Assembly: GCF_947305105.1 (NCBI RefSeq)
Contig: NZ_CAMZCS010000008.1
Coordinates: forward strand, 45,673 to 109,672
DNA from: an uncultured Fibrobacter sp.
GTDB taxonomy: Bacteria > Fibrobacterota > Fibrobacteria > Fibrobacterales > Fibrobacteraceae
Reading direction: 5' to 3'
Length of the DNA stretch: 64,000 nucleotides
Both the position numbers and the translations under genes were made by a program. The notes beneath the pieces were generated by a model that ran no database searches, was not told the DNA's origin, and saw nothing but the letters and a program-made list of their open reading frames with translations. Within the stretch, counting starts at the first letter, position 1. Every line of letters starts with the position of its first letter. Of the stretch, positions 33,793 to 41,239 are shown in pieces.

Positions 33793-33894
33793 CGGGGCGT
33801 TACGGGCGCGGCGCCTGAGCGCCCGTAGAGGGGGTAGCGGCAGACACGGCGGAGCCGTGGCTAAAGCGAGGGGGAAACTTCCCCCTTTCAACAA
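33793..33894. repeat. GC-rich dispersed element related to the coaBC linker
   Basis: It contains nested palindromes (GGGCGC...GCGCCC, CACGGCGGAGCCGTG, GGGGGAAACTTCCCCC). The order of blocks matches the in-frame insert of coaBC (see 8976-9188). Confidence 0.7.
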
Positions 33895-33943
33895 CAAACA
33901 CTGTTTACTAACCACTAATTACTGTCTACTTCCTACTTCCTAC
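33895..33943. repeat. Heptad array upstream of pheS
   Basis: On the minus strand, seven 7-bp units run AGTAGGA, AGTAGGA, AGTAGAC, AGTAATT, AGTGGTT, AGTAAAC, AGTGTTT, pointing away from pheS. A TTTTTC plus TATCTTGG box (33950-33957) follows, and may be a distal pheS promoter. Confidence 0.8.
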
Positions 33944-33978
33944 TTTTTCTATCTTGGCGCTCCTTTGGAGCGCATTTT

Positions 33979-34043
33979 GCTCGGCTCGGCCATGCCAAAG
34001 CGAAAAATCGCTTTGTCGCGGCGCTCGCCTTTTGCTAAATTTG
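33979..34043 (+). promoter_or_regulatory. pheS promoter element, near-identical to that of cmk
   Basis: Palindrome CAAAGCGAAAAATCGCTTTG (33996-34015) overlaps TTTG (34012-34015). TAAATTTG (34036-34043) follows after exactly 20 nt and ends 8 nt before the ATG. The 65 bp differ from the cmk copy at a single base. Confidence 0.8.
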
Positions 34044-34051
34044 TGGCCACT

Positions 34052-35074
34052 ATGAGTGAAGCTATTAACAATGTGAAGCAGGCGTTTGACGCAGAACTTG
34101 CGCAAACCGACCTTACGAACCAAGAAGCCGTTAACAACCTCCGCGTGAAGTACCTGGGCAAGAAGGGTGCCGTGACCGACCTCATGAAGCAGATGGGCAC
34201 GCTCAGCGCCGAGGAACGTCCGGCTTACGGCAAACTCGTGAACGAACTTAAGGTCGCCGTCTCCGAGGCCATCGACAAGGCTATCGAGACCGCGAACCAG
34301 GCTGCCCTCCAGAAGAAGCTGGAAAGCGGCTTTGTAGATACGACGCTCCCGGGCGCAGGCATCCCGGCGGGCAGCACGCATCCGCTTTACGACGTGCGCG
34401 AAGAGATTATCGACTTCTTCAGCCAGATGGGTTTCGAAGTGGACTTCGGTCGCGACATCGAGACGGACTGGTACAACTTCGAAGCCTTGAATACGCCGCC
34501 TGACCACCCGAGCCGCGACATGCAGGACACGTTCTACGTGGACGACAAGGTGATGTTGCGTACGCACACCTCCGGCACGCAGATCCACTACATGGAAACG
34601 CACAAGCCGCCGTTCCGCATGATTGCTCCGGGCCACGTGTTCCGCGTCGATAACGATGCGACCCACGCCCCGATGTTCCAGCAGTGCGAAGGCCTGGTGG
34701 TCGACGAGAACATCAGCTTTGCAGACCTCAAGGGCGTGCTCCAGGTGTTCATGAACAAGCTGTTCGGCGAAGGCGTCAAGACGCGTTTCCGCCCGAGCTT
34801 CTTCCCGTTCACGGAGCCGTCTGCCGAAATGGACGTGAGCTGCGTGTTCTGCGGTGGCAAGGGTTGCCGTCGCTGCAAGGGAACCGGCTGGATGGAAATC
34901 GGCGGTTGCGGTTCTGTGGACCCGAACGTGTTCAAGAACTGCGGCATCGATTCCGAGAAGTACACGGGCTTTGCCTTCGGCTTCGGTCTCGACCGTATCG
35001 CCATGCTGCGCCATGCTATCCCGGAAATCGGTTTGCTGACGAGCAACGACCAGAGATTCCTCTCCCAGTTCTAA
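34052..35074 (+). CDS. pheS: Phenylalanine-tRNA ligase alpha subunit
   Basis: The 340-aa protein has normal PheS length: an N-terminal coiled coil (~1-90), then class-II synthetase motifs HPLYDVREEIIDFFSQMGFEV, motif 2 FRMIAPGHVFRVDNDATHAPMFQQ, and motif 3 GFAFGFGLDRIAMLRH. A C-x2-C-x4-C-x2-C stretch (CVFCGGKGCRRCKGTG) is present, as in many bacterial PheS. pheT is not adjacent. Start chosen at 34052, 8 nt after the TAAATTTG box; upstream in-frame codons are repeat and promoter sequence. Confidence 0.96.
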   Translation: MSEAINNVKQAFDAELAQTDLTNQEAVNNLRVKYLGKKGAVTDLMKQMGTLSAEERPAYGKLVNELKVAVSEAIDKAIETANQAALQKKLESGFVDTTLPGAGIPAGSTHPLYDVREEIIDFFSQMGFEVDFGRDIETDWYNFEALNTPPDHPSRDMQDTFYVDDKVMLRTHTSGTQIHYMETHKPPFRMIAPGHVFRVDNDATHAPMFQQCEGLVVDENISFADLKGVLQVFMNKLFGEGVKTRFRPSFFPFTEPSAEMDVSCVFCGGKGCRRCKGTGWMEIGGCGSVDPNVFKNCGIDSEKYTGFAFGFGLDRIAMLRHAIPEIGLLTSNDQRFLSQF

Positions 35075-35106
35075 GAGACTAGAGGCTAGGATCTAGGGGC
35101 TAGAGT
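35072..35106. repeat. Heptad arm after pheS (TAGAGGC class)
   Basis: Units AGAGACT, AGAGGCT, AGGATCT, AGGGGCT begin directly after the pheS stop (TAA). The opposing arm at 35174-35200 is of the TAGTGGT class and runs from the manC stop, so one intergenic region carries two unit types. Confidence 0.8.
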
Positions 35107-35132
35107 AAATAATGGCGCCGACGGCGCAAAAG

Positions 35133-35158
35133 AAAACGGACCTTGCGGTCCGTTTTTC
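35133..35158 (+). terminator. Intrinsic terminator of pheS
   Basis: A 10-bp stem (AAAACGGACC / GGTCCGTTTT) with a TTGC loop and a T tract, 60 bp after the stop. It may also work for manC from the other side. Confidence 0.9.
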
Positions 35159-35200
35159 TCAAAAATGTGCGGGGTTATTCCCTAACCACTGCTTACTACT

Positions 35201-36583
35201 TTACTTGCAACGGTGGTAATCGTCTTCGACGCGGATGATGTCGTCTTCGCCGGTGTACTCGCCCACCTGGACTTCAACGATGACTAGCGGGAGACGGCCC
35301 TCGTTCTGCAAGCGGTGAACCTCGCCCACCGGAATGTACGTCGATTCGTTCGGGCGCACGTAGAACACCTTGTCGCCGACGGTACACGTGGCGGTGCCGC
35401 TCACAACGACCCAGTGTTCGGAACGGTGCAGGTGCTTTTGCAGGCTGAGGCGTTCGCCCGGCTTCACCACAATGCGTTTCATCTTGTAGTTGTCCGACGA
35501 TTCAAGAACGGAGTACGTTCCCCACGGGCGGCTCACGGTCTGCGGGACACGCGGGAGATCCGACCCGCGAAGTTTGAGTTCGTCCACCACGGCCTTCACC
35601 TTCTGGCTGCTCGAAAGCGGAGCCACCAACAAAGCATCGGGTGTATCCACAATCAGCATGTGGTCGAGGTCGATGGTCGCAATCTGGCGCTGGTTACCCA
35701 TGATCAAAGAATTCTTGGTACCAATGCCGAGATGCTTCGCATTCTTGTTGTTGCCATTCTCGTCGTGTTCAAATTCACCGGCGAGGGAATCAAATGCACC
35801 GAGGTCGGACCAGCCGATGTCGCTCGGGACAACCTTCACCTTGTCGGACTTTTCCATCACGGCATAGTCGATGGAGTTGGACGGGATGGCCAGCATGTCG
35901 TCCATGTCCACACGAATCAGCGAATCGCGGTTTTCCTTCTTGGCAGAAGCGAAAGCGCGCTTTGCCGCAGTATAAATTTCGGGAGAGTAACGGTTGAGTT
36001 CGTTGAGGAACACCGACGCCTTGAAACAGAAAATACCGCTGTTCCAGAAGAAACGTCCGGATTCCACATACTTCTTCGCCGTTTCCAAATCGGGCTTTTC
36101 GACAAAGCGCTTCACATCTTCGCCATCGGCTTCGATATAACCGTAACCGGTTTCCGGGCCGGTCGGCGTGATGCCAAAAGTCACCAAGAAGCCCTTCTTG
36201 GCAAGCGCTTCCGCCTTGTGGAGGCATTCTTCGTAGGCATCAGTCTTGCGAATCACGTGGTCCGAAGGAGACACAAGCACAATGGTATCCGGCTGGAGGC
36301 TGAGGCAGGCAAGCGCAATCGCAGGTGCTGTATTACGACCCACCGGTTCAAGCATAAAGCGGGATTTCTTGGAGCGGACTTCTTCTAGCTGGTCTTTGGC
36401 CAGGAAGTACTGTTCCGCATTGCTGATAACGTACTGTTCATCGCAAACGCGGGCATTCGTCGTCACCGTGCGCTGGAACAAGGACGTTCCATCAAACAAG
36501 CGGGCAAACTGCTTGGGCATAAGCGAACGGCTTATAGGCCACAAGCGCGTTCCATTACCACCACAAAGAATCAAGTTGATCAT
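35201..36583 (-). CDS. manC: Mannose-1-phosphate guanylyltransferase / mannose-6-phosphate isomerase
   Basis: The 460-aa bifunctional enzyme makes GDP-mannose. The N-terminal nucleotidyltransferase has GGNGTRLWPISR and FVEKPDLETAKKYVESGRFFWNSGIF. The C-terminal cupin (type II PMI) has RPWGTYSVLES, KPGERLSLQKHLHRSEHWVVVSG and ESTYIPVGEVHRLQN. The ATG at 36583 has GGGAAG upstream. It is last in the minus-strand polysaccharide cluster, 25 bp after the Wza-like gene, and would supply GDP-mannose for the exported glycan. Confidence 0.95.
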   Translation of the reverse strand: MINLILCGGNGTRLWPISRSLMPKQFARLFDGTSLFQRTVTTNARVCDEQYVISNAEQYFLAKDQLEEVRSKKSRFMLEPVGRNTAPAIALACLSLQPDTIVLVSPSDHVIRKTDAYEECLHKAEALAKKGFLVTFGITPTGPETGYGYIEADGEDVKRFVEKPDLETAKKYVESGRFFWNSGIFCFKASVFLNELNRYSPEIYTAAKRAFASAKKENRDSLIRVDMDDMLAIPSNSIDYAVMEKSDKVKVVPSDIGWSDLGAFDSLAGEFEHDENGNNKNAKHLGIGTKNSLIMGNQRQIATIDLDHMLIVDTPDALLVAPLSSSQKVKAVVDELKLRGSDLPRVPQTVSRPWGTYSVLESSDNYKMKRIVVKPGERLSLQKHLHRSEHWVVVSGTATCTVGDKVFYVRPNESTYIPVGEVHRLQNEGRLPLVIVEVQVGEYTGEDDIIRVEDDYHRCK

Positions 36584-36608
36584 AGTTCTTCCCATCTAAC
36601 CTAATTTA

Positions 36609-37754
36609 TCACTTAGAACGGCCCCATCTGGTCCTAGAGATGTCCTGAATATTCTTCGTCACGTCAACAGACCGGTCAACCAAAAGTGAAGTCGGCAAAA
36701 TCAGATTGACAATGCGGTTCCATGTAGCAAGGTCAGAAGCGTCGACATAAACAATGTCATGAGCGTTCAAATCAAAACGGTCAGCCATTGCAAGTGCCAT
36801 TGCATTTTTTGCATCCAGATGGAAAACATCTATGCGTTCCTGGTTCGTATTGCGGATGACATAGACAGACCTAGCCGAAGCATTAATGGCCTCCAAGCCA
36901 CCAGAAGCGGCCAAGGCATCGATGAGAGACAGCTTGCCATCCAGCATGTTGACGATACCGGATTTATGAACTTCGCCCAACACAAATATGCGATCGTCTT
37001 TTTGCGTTTCACTTTTTGACGAAACGTACAATTTGTCATTGGGTTTCAACAGGATTTTGTCCACCGGGAGGTCCGAAGCGAAAATTCCCGTATAGTCCAA
37101 GTTATAAACCTTTCCATCACGACGGATCTGAACCAAAGACAAGTCGGCATCATCCGTAAATCCACCCGCCTCGGCCAAGGCGATAGGGAGAGTCATCGGC
37201 TTTTCGTCGAACGAGATATAGCCGGGCTTGCGGACTTCTCCAGAAATGAAAATCTTGAGACTGTTGTAGCCGGTAACGCGAACATCCACTTGAGGATCAT
37301 TCAAAATCTTGTCCGACAGACGCTTCGTGATTTCCGTGCGCAATTCCTGAGCGGTCAATCCCGCAGCCTGAAGTTCCCCAGCATACGGGTAGAACAGCTT
37401 TCCTTCGGTCGTCACCTTTTGGCCTGCAGGCTGGTACTGCCCCATGGGAGATGTCAGTTCCGGGTGTTCCCAGACAACAACCTGGACCATATCCAACGGT
37501 CCAATACGATATTCAAGATTCGGCATGGAATCGACAACCAAGTCTTTAATATCGCCCAGTTGCACAGAATCGGCAACAACAGGGGCGGCTACCGCTTTTT
37601 CACCAAAGTCGCCCGAATTCACATCGTGCAAAAAGACTTTCATCCCGTTATATTCCGCGGAATCCTCCGGGGCTTCCATTCGCATATGGGGTCCCGCAGC
37701 ACAGCTGCAAAAGAAGACCGCCATAGCACAACCAAGAAGAAGTTTAAGTCTCAT
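36609..37754 (-). CDS. wza: Polysaccharide export outer-membrane lipoprotein, Wza-like
   Basis: The 381-aa product has signal MRLKLLLGCAMAVFFCSC (lipid Cys 18), a Poly_export domain (YRIGPLDMVQVVVWEHPELTS... with DKILNDPQVDVRVTGYNS) and SLBB-type repeats (ISGEVRKPGYISF, VLGEVHKSGIVNM). Wza forms the periplasm-to-surface channel for capsule or exopolysaccharide. AAGGA lies 6 nt before the ATG at 37754. It follows the Wzb-like phosphatase by 17 bp. No Wzc tyrosine kinase is present in the window. Confidence 0.92.
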   Translation of the reverse strand: MRLKLLLGCAMAVFFCSCAAGPHMRMEAPEDSAEYNGMKVFLHDVNSGDFGEKAVAAPVVADSVQLGDIKDLVVDSMPNLEYRIGPLDMVQVVVWEHPELTSPMGQYQPAGQKVTTEGKLFYPYAGELQAAGLTAQELRTEITKRLSDKILNDPQVDVRVTGYNSLKIFISGEVRKPGYISFDEKPMTLPIALAEAGGFTDDADLSLVQIRRDGKVYNLDYTGIFASDLPVDKILLKPNDKLYVSSKSETQKDDRIFVLGEVHKSGIVNMLDGKLSLIDALAASGGLEAINASARSVYVIRNTNQERIDVFHLDAKNAMALAMADRFDLNAHDIVYVDASDLATWNRIVNLILPTSLLVDRSVDVTKNIQDISRTRWGRSK

Positions 37755-37771
37755 AAACATTCCTTGCCGAT

Positions 37772-38218
37772 TTACTCCGGCATTTTTCCTTTTTTGATAA
37801 GATCCACCCAGTACGGGGTCAGTTTAGACAAATAGTTCCATGCAAGCACAAACGCACTTTCAGGCCGACGGTAGGGGTCGGGGACATCGACTCGCATAGA
37901 TTTCCCATAACGGAAGACCTTCCCTTCCAGCCACGGATACCTATGGAGGAGTTCATTTTTCTGCCCAGCTTCCATGACCAGAATCAAGTCCGCCCACTTC
38001 AAAATGTCCATGTTGATTTGTCTACCCCGGTGCGCACTCATATCCACACCATGCTCAAGCGCAATTTTCAAGGCAGTTTCATCAGCAGGGTGGTCAACCA
38101 ATGCACCAAGGCCAGCACTTTTCACTTCAAAATCCGGGCCAAGTTCCTTTTTAAGGAGATACTCACCCGTAGGGCTGCGGCACACGTTCCCAGTACAAAC
38201 AACGAGTATATTCTTCAT
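37772..38218 (-). CDS. wzb: Low-molecular-weight protein-tyrosine phosphatase, Wzb-like
   Basis: The 148-aa protein has the catalytic P-loop CTGNVCRSPTGEYLL (C-x5-R) near the N-terminus and the general-acid loop VPDPYRRP near the end. This class dephosphorylates the tyrosine-rich tail of Wzc-type kinases and so controls polysaccharide polymerisation. It is directly upstream of wza-like and manC genes. Transcription probably starts at the TATTTTAT box 6 nt before the ATG, giving a wzb-wza-manC operon. Confidence 0.92.
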   Translation of the reverse strand: MKNILVVCTGNVCRSPTGEYLLKKELGPDFEVKSAGLGALVDHPADETALKIALEHGVDMSAHRGRQINMDILKWADLILVMEAGQKNELLHRYPWLEGKVFRYGKSMRVDVPDPYRRPESAFVLAWNYLSKLTPYWVDLIKKGKMPE

Positions 38219-38224
38219 ACGTCA

Positions 38225-38232
38225 ATAAAATA
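38225..38232 (-). promoter_or_regulatory. -7 type promoter box of the wzb-wza-manC operon
   Basis: TATTTTAT preceded by TTTTTC, 6 nt before the ATG at 38218; no Shine-Dalgarno. Confidence 0.6.
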
Positions 38233-38238
38233 GAAAAA

Positions 38239-38424
38239 TGGTCAGGGGCCAGGGTTCAGGATCTAGAATCTAGTGTTAAAATTGTAGCAAAGTTGCTTGG
38301 GAATCTAGGGGCTAGAGACTAGAGGCTAGAGACTAGGGAGAAGAATCATGCGCGAAGCGCATCTTTGAGGGCGGCTTTGCCGCGATTATTTACTCTATAG
38401 CCCCTAGCCTCTAGATCCTAATCC
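38239..38424. repeat. Heptad element between rfbC and wzb
   Basis: The right arm (minus strand, TAGGGAT, TAGGATC, TAGAGGC, TAGGGGC) starts exactly with the rfbC stop codon TAG. The left arm has plus-strand units AGAGACT and AGAGGCT plus variant GTTCAGG/ATCTAGA units. The core carries TGCGCGAAGCGCA and GGCGGCTTTGCCGC hairpins. Confidence 0.82.
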
Positions 38425-38988
38425 CTACAATTCAAATGCAAAGCCGAGATCCTTGAGTAGCGGATTTTTCGTGTCTTTTTCGGAAAGGAGCGGTTCAAAG
38501 CCGTTTCCGATAGGCCACTCGATACCGATGGCGGGATCGTTCCACATAAGTCCCCCCTCGTCCTTCGGATCATAGAGGCGTGTACACTTGTAAACAAAAG
38601 AGGCCATTTCACTGAGCACCACGAATCCGTGAGCAAACCCCTCGGGAATGTAAAGCTGTTTTTTATTTTCGGCAGAAAGCGTCACCCCTTCCCACTTGCC
38701 GAACGTCGGGCTACCCTTGCGCAGGTCCACCGCCACATCGAAAACTTCACCTTCAATTACACGCACGAGCTTGCCCTGCGGATTTTTCTTCTGGAAGTGA
38801 AGTCCGCGGAGTACGCCCTTCTTGCTGCGAGATTCATTATCTTGCACGAAGGTCACGTCAAGGCCGGCAGCATCAAATTCCGCCTTGTTGTAAGTTTCCA
38901 TGAAGTAGCCGCGAGCATCGCCAAAGACTGTTGGCTCAACTACGACAACGCCGTCTATAGAAGTCTTGATGAAGTTGAATTTAGACAT
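38425..38988 (-). CDS. rfbC: dTDP-4-dehydrorhamnose 3,5-epimerase
   Basis: The 187-aa cupin enzyme is a standard RfbC: GVVVVEPTVFGDARGYFMETYN, FVQDNESRSKKGVLRGLHFQ with the catalytic His, GKLVRVIEGEVFDVAVDLRKGSPTFGKW, and YIPEGFAHGFVVLSE. It makes the third intermediate in dTDP-L-rhamnose synthesis. It lies downstream of rfbA and rfbB on the same strand, but a repeat element separates each gene. The stop codon is part of a heptad array. Confidence 0.96.
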   Translation of the reverse strand: MSKFNFIKTSIDGVVVVEPTVFGDARGYFMETYNKAEFDAAGLDVTFVQDNESRSKKGVLRGLHFQKKNPQGKLVRVIEGEVFDVAVDLRKGSPTFGKWEGVTLSAENKKQLYIPEGFAHGFVVLSEMASFVYKCTRLYDPKDEGGLMWNDPAIGIEWPIGNGFEPLLSEKDTKNPLLKDLGFAFEL

Positions 38989-39094
38989 AGTAGTTTAGGG
39001 ATTAGGATCTAGGGATTAGGATCTAGGGTTTATTATGATGCGCTACGCGCATGACTCTTCTCCCTAGCCTCTAGCCCCTAGCCTCTAGCCTCTC
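38989..39094. repeat. Heptad element between rfbB and rfbC, overlapping the rfbB 3' end
   Basis: Minus-strand units GAGAGGC, TAGAGGC, TAGGGGC, TAGAGGC, TAGGGAG (39094 downwards) encode the last rfbB codons and its stop. The left arm (plus-strand GATTAGG, ATCTAGG) runs back towards the rfbC start. Core hairpin: TGCGCTACGCGCA. Confidence 0.85.
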
Positions 39095-40222
39095 CTTATA
39101 CATTTTTTCGTAATACTTCTCGTAGTCGCCGCTCGTGATGTTGTCCAGCCATTCCTGGTTGTCGAGGTACCAGCGCACCGTCTTTTCAATGCCTTCTTCA
39201 AATTGAAGCGAAGGTTCCCAACCGAGTTCCTTTTGGAGTTTGGTGGAATCGATAGCGTAGCGGGCGTCGTGGCCCAGGCGGTCTGTGACGTAGGTAATGA
39301 GGTTCATGTCCTCGCCTTCGGCACGGCCGAGCAGTTTATCTACAGTCTTGATGACAACCTTGATGATATCAATGTTCTTCCATTCGTTGAAACCGCCGAT
39401 GTTGTACGTCTCGGCAATTTTGCCGTTATGGAAAATCACGTCGATGGCACGCGCATGGTCTTCTACAAAGAGCCAATCGCGAACGTTCTCGCCCTTGCCG
39501 TAAACCGGGAGCGGTTTCTTGTGGCGGATATTGTTGATGAAGAGCGGAATCAATTTTTCGGGGAACTGGTACGGACCGTAGTTGTTGGAGCAGTTCGTCA
39601 CAATCGTCGGCATGCCGTAGGTGTCGTGGAATGCACGTACAAAGTGGTCGGAGCCGGCCTTACTAGCGGAATACGGGCTGTGCGGCGTGTACTTGGTCGT
39701 CTCATAGAAGAAATCGTCACCGTAAGCCAAATGGTGTTCCGAACTGGACGCCGTAGTCGTGAACGGAGGCGTAATGCCTTCGGGGTGATTCATCGTCAAC
39801 GCGCCATAGACTTCGTCTGTAGAGATATGGTAGAAACGTTTGCCTTCGTATTTTTCGGGGAGGCTTTCCCAATAGAGTTTCGCAGCCTGGAGCAGAGAGA
39901 GCGTCCCCATCACGTTCGTCTTCGCGAAGGTGAACGGGTCCTTGATGGAGCGGTCCACGTGGCTTTCGGCAGCGAGGTGGATGATGCCGTCAATCTGTTC
40001 GTCCTGCATGAGCTTGTAGAACGCATCGAAGTCACAGATGTCCATCTTCACGAACTTGTAGTTCGGCTTGCCTTCGATGTCCTTGAGGTTCGCAAGGTTG
40101 CCCGCGTAGGTCAGTTTGTCAAGGTTGATAATCTTGTATTCCGGGTACTTGTTCACGAAAAGGCGCACAACGTGGCTTCCGATAAACCCTGCACCGCCGG
40201 TGATAACAATGGAACGCTTCAT
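39071..40222 (-). CDS. rfbB: dTDP-glucose 4,6-dehydratase
   Basis: The 383-aa SDR enzyme has the NAD motif GGAGFIGSHVVR, the catalytic STDEVYG (Asp-Glu) with YSASKA (Tyr-x3-Lys), and NNYGPYQFPEKLIPLF. It converts dTDP-glucose to the 4-keto-6-deoxy sugar. The C-terminus is odd: the final RLEARG and the TAG stop are read out of the heptad array at 39071-39094, so the original stop was replaced or overrun. No Shine-Dalgarno is evident. Confidence 0.96.
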   Translation of the reverse strand: MKRSIVITGGAGFIGSHVVRLFVNKYPEYKIINLDKLTYAGNLANLKDIEGKPNYKFVKMDICDFDAFYKLMQDEQIDGIIHLAAESHVDRSIKDPFTFAKTNVMGTLSLLQAAKLYWESLPEKYEGKRFYHISTDEVYGALTMNHPEGITPPFTTTASSSEHHLAYGDDFFYETTKYTPHSPYSASKAGSDHFVRAFHDTYGMPTIVTNCSNNYGPYQFPEKLIPLFINNIRHKKPLPVYGKGENVRDWLFVEDHARAIDVIFHNGKIAETYNIGGFNEWKNIDIIKVVIKTVDKLLGRAEGEDMNLITYVTDRLGHDARYAIDSTKLQKELGWEPSLQFEEGIEKTVRWYLDNQEWLDNITSGDYEKYYEKMYKERLEARG

Positions 40223-40322
40223 AATAAAAAGTGGTTAGTGGTTAGTGATTAGTGGTTAGGTTTAAATAATCGCGGCTACGCCGGCAAACTATTCCTGTTT
40301 ACTAACCACTGTTTACTGCTTA
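40223..40322. repeat. Heptad element (TAGTGGT class) between rfbA and rfbB
   Basis: The right arm on the minus strand (TAGTAAG, CAGTAAA, CAGTGGT, TAGTAAA) begins with the rfbA stop codon. The left arm (plus-strand GTGGTTA, GTGGTTA, GTGATTA) ends at the rfbB start. The core GCCGGCGTAGCCGCGATTA shares CCGCGATTATTTA with the core of the 38.3-kb element. Confidence 0.82.
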
Positions 40323-41210
40323 CTAATATTTAATCTTTCCTTCTGCAACTTTCCTCAAATGCTGGCCATACGGAGACTTGCCATACTTGGCGGCAGACTC
40401 AAGCAGTTTTTCCTTGCTGATCCAACCGTTCCTGTAGGCGATTTCTTCTACGGCGCTAATCTGGATTCCCTGGCGGCATTCCACCATTTTCACGAACTCG
40501 CCCGCTTCAATGAGGCTATCCATCGTACCGGTATCGAGCCATGCGAATCCACGACCGAGCAGTTTTACGTCGAGTTCGCCCATATCGAGATACGTCTTGT
40601 TGAGGTCGGTAATTTCGAGTTCACCACGAGCGCTGGGTTTCTGCGCCTTCGCAAATTTTGCAACGCGGTTGTCATAGAAATAAAGACCAGTGATGGCGTA
40701 ATTGCTCTTGGGTTCCTTCGGTTTTTCTTCCACCGAGATGACCTTGCCTGCATCGTTGAATTCCACCACGCCGAAACGTTCCGGATCTTCCACGTAGTAA
40801 CCGAACACGCTTGCTCGGCCTTTTTCTTCGGCATTCTTCACCGCCGCCTTGAGGAGCGGGCTAAACCCATTGCCATAAAAGATATTGTCGCCCAAGACCA
40901 TCGCGCAACAATCGTTGCCGATGAATTCTTCGCCCAGGATAAACGCTTGGGCCAGACCATCGGGGCTGGGCTGCACCTTGTAGCTCAAATTGAGCCCCAT
41001 CGCGGAACCGTCACCAAGCAGGCGTTCGAAATTCGGCAAGTCCGTCGGTGTCGAGATAATGAGGATATCACGGATGCCCGCCAGCATGAGCGTCGAAAGC
41101 GGATAATAAATCATCGGCTTGTCGTAAACAGGCAGCAGTTGCTTACTCGTGACCATCGTCAGCGGGTACAGGCGTGTGCCGGATCCACCGGCAAGTACAA
41201 TTCCTTTCAT
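40323..41210 (-). CDS. rfbA: Glucose-1-phosphate thymidylyltransferase
   Basis: The 295-aa protein is a standard-length Rfb[92 protein letters not shown]. It makes dTDP-glucose and starts the rhamnose pathway continued by rfbB and rfbC; rfbD is not in the window. It is divergent from the helicase gene with ~29 bp between starts. Its TAG stop is the first triplet of a heptad array. Confidence 0.97.
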   Translation of the reverse strand: MKGIVLAGGSGTRLYPLTMVTSKQLLPVYDKPMIYYPLSTLMLAGIRDILIISTPTDLPNFERLLGDGSAMGLNLSYKVQPSPDGLAQAFILGEEFIGNDCCAMVLGDNIFYGNGFSPLLKAAVKNAEEKGRASVFGYYVEDPERFGVVEFNDAGKVISVEEKPKEPKSNYAITGLYFYDNRVAKFAKAQKPSARGELEITDLNKTYLDMGELDVKLLGRGFAWLDTGTMDSLIEAGEFVKMVECRQGIQISAVEEIAYRNGWISKEKLLESAAKYGKSPYGQHLRKVAEGKIKY

Positions 41211-41225
41211 AAAAATAAAAATAAT

Positions 41226-41233
41226 TATCTTTA
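41226..41233 (+). promoter_or_regulatory. -7 type promoter box of the helicase gene
   Basis: TATCTTTA, 6 nt before the ATG at 41240; no Shine-Dalgarno. Confidence 0.6.
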
Positions 41234-41239
41234 CGCCCT

